Assembly (NCBI RefSeq): GCF_023243115.1
Contig: NZ_CP085081.1
Coordinates: 4,113,001-4,177,000 of the forward strand
Length of the DNA: 64,000 bases
Reading direction: 5' to 3'
From: Sediminicoccus sp. KRV36
GTDB taxonomy: Bacteria > Pseudomonadota > Alphaproteobacteria > Acetobacterales > Acetobacteraceae
Below the pieces are notes generated by a model, which worked only from the letters and a program-made list of their open reading frames with translations, did not search any database and was not told where the DNA came from. Of this stretch, positions 62,488 through 64,000 are shown in pieces; the stretch's first letter is position 1, and the number at the start of each line of letters is the position of its first letter. The position numbers and the translations under genes were made by a program.

Positions 62488-64000
62488 ATGCCCATGCGTA
62501 ACCTCGCCATCATCGCGCACGTTGACCACGGCAAGACCACCCTGGTGGACCAATTGCTGAAGCAGGCCGGCACCTTCCGCGAGAACCAGCAGGTCGCCGA
62601 GCGCGCCATGGACCGCAATGACCTGGAGCGGGAGCGCGGCATCACCATCCTCGCCAAATGCACCGCCGTCGAGTGGCATGGCGTCAAGCTGAACATCGTG
62701 GACACCCCCGGCCACGCCGATTTCGGCGGCGAGGTGGAGCGCATCCTCTCCATGGTGGATGGCTGCGTGCTGCTGGTGGACGCCGCCGAGGGGGTGCTGC
62801 CGCAGACCAAGTTCGTGCTGACCAAGGCGCTGGCCCGCGGCATCCGCCCCATCGTGCTGGTCAACAAGGTGGACCGCCAGGATGCCCGCCCGCATGAGGT
62901 GCATGACGAGATCTTCGACCTCTTCGCCAATCTCGGCGCCAATGACGAGCAGCTCGATTTCCCGATGCTCTTCGCCTCCGGCCGCCAGGGCTGGGCGGAT
63001 GAGAGCATGGACGGCCCGCGTGAGAATCTGAACGCGATGTTCGACCTCATCGTCCGACACGTGCCGGCGCCCACGGTGCTGCCGGATGCGCCCTTCGCGA
63101 TGAACGCCTCGATCCTGGAATATGACAACTTCCTCGGCCGCATCCTGACCGGCCGCATCGAGCAGGGAACGGCGCGGATGAACATGCCGGTGAAGGTGCT
63201 GCGCGCCGATGGCACCACGGTGGAAACCGGCCGCCTGACCAAGCTGCTGACCTTCCGCGGCCTGGAGCGCGTGCCGGTGGAGGAGGCGCATGCGGGCGAC
63301 ATCATCGCCATCGCCGGCCTGTCCGACACCACCATCCCCGACACCATCTGCGCCCCCGACCAGCCTGTGCCGCTGCCCGCCATTCCGGTGGACCCGCCCA
63401 CGCTCGCCATGACCTTCCGCGTGAATGACGGCCCGCTGGGTGGCCGCGAGGGCAAGAAGGTCACTTCCCGCCAGATCCGGGACCGCCTGGAGCGCGAGAC
63501 GGAGGGCAATGTCGCCATCCGCGTCACCGTCTCCAGCGAGACGGATGCCTTCGAGGTCGCCGGTCGTGGCGAACTTCAGCTCGGCGTTCTGATCGAGCAG
63601 ATGCGCCGCGAGGGCTTCGAGCTCACCATCGGCCGCCCGCGCGTGCTGATGCGCGACAACCCCGAGACCGGCGCCCGCGAGGAGCCCTTCGAGGAAGTGC
63701 TGGTGGATGTGGATGATGCCTATACCGGCGTCGTCGTGGAGAAGCTCTCCATCCGCAAGGCGCAGATGCAGGACATGCGGCCCTCGGGCGGCGGCAAGAC
63801 CCGCCTGACCTTCATCATGCCCTCACGCGGGTTGATCGGGTATCACAGCGAATTCCTGACCGACACGCGCGGCACCGGCATCATGAACCGTCTGTTCCAT
63901 GGCTACGCGCCCTGGGCCGGCGTCATGGAAGGCCGGCGCAACGGCTCGCTGATCTCCAATGTCGATGGCGAGACGACGCAATACGCGCTCTTCGCCCTGC
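62488..64000 (+). CDS. typA: Translational GTPase TypA/BipA (truncated by the window edge)
   Basis: A ribosome-binding EF-G-like GTPase used in ribosome assembly and stress. G1 AHVDHGKTT (10-18), the switch I R-G-I-T, G3 DTPGH, G4 NKVD and the domain II/III segments [19 protein letters not shown] and [14 protein letters not shown] are present. About 504 residues lie in the window; the family is about 605, so the C-terminal domain runs past base 64000. Starts with ATG at 62488 or the in-frame ATG at 62494. Confidence 0.95.

Overview
The window is a G+C-rich (about two thirds by eye), densely packed bacterial chromosome segment. Gene content (AapJQMP transporter, ChvI, HTH/CxxC-type acyl-CoA regulator beside isocitrate lyase, bactofilin, ttu genes, a tripartite-tricarboxylate Bug protein) and codon bias suggest an alphaproteobacterium, most likely Acetobacteraceae (Roseomonas-like); this is inference from protein flavour, not a database match. 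I see no rRNA, tRNA, CRISPR array, insertion sequence or phage.

Region 1 (1-25.4 kb) is a catabolic island. A branched-chain-type binding protein and an orphan form II CoxL-like molybdenum hydroxylase diverge at the left. Then one long minus-strand run reads right to left: hyuA-hyuB-amidase-2OG/Fe(II) oxygenase-soxB-soxD-soxA-soxG and a complete peptide-type ABC transporter. An isochorismatase-family amidohydrolase resembling N-carbamoylsarcosine amidase diverges from hyuA. Together they spell N-methylhydantoin -> N-carbamoylsarcosine -> sarcosine -> glycine plus methylene-THF, the lower half of ATP-dependent creatinine breakdown, with its own uptake system. The hyuA Shine-Dalgarno is buried in a long hairpin. 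Two FAD dehydrogenase subunits, a LysR regulator and a DoxX protein follow.

Region 2 (25.4-34.2 kb) is housekeeping: a zinc-ribbon membrane protein, ftsEX, tsaB-rimI, isocitrate lyase facing its probable regulator, a glutathione transferase, a SYLF protein, and an unannotated 56-residue His/Cys mini-protein with an internal duplication downstream of aceA.

Region 3 (34.2-38.4 kb) is a tartrate/glycerate module: pyruvate kinase, MOFRL glycerate kinase and tartrate dehydrogenase. The pyruvate kinase frame carries an N-terminal Cro-like HTH domain and has palindromic sites directly upstream, the most unusual gene in the window.

Region 4 (38.5-64 kb) holds kup-plsC, the aapJQMP amino-acid transporter, an ornithine-cyclodeaminase relative, cation/proton exchanger, MFS carrier, DUF2252 protein, AraC/GyrI regulator, ChvI without ChvG beside it, HAD phosphatase, Tat-type hydrolase, Bug protein, diguanylate cyclase, AEC carrier, lipoprotein, bactofilin, PfkB kinase, small secreted proteins and a truncated typA at the right edge. 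Short tandem duplications (15, 26, 27, 53, 60 bp units) recur across the window, inside genes and in gaps.
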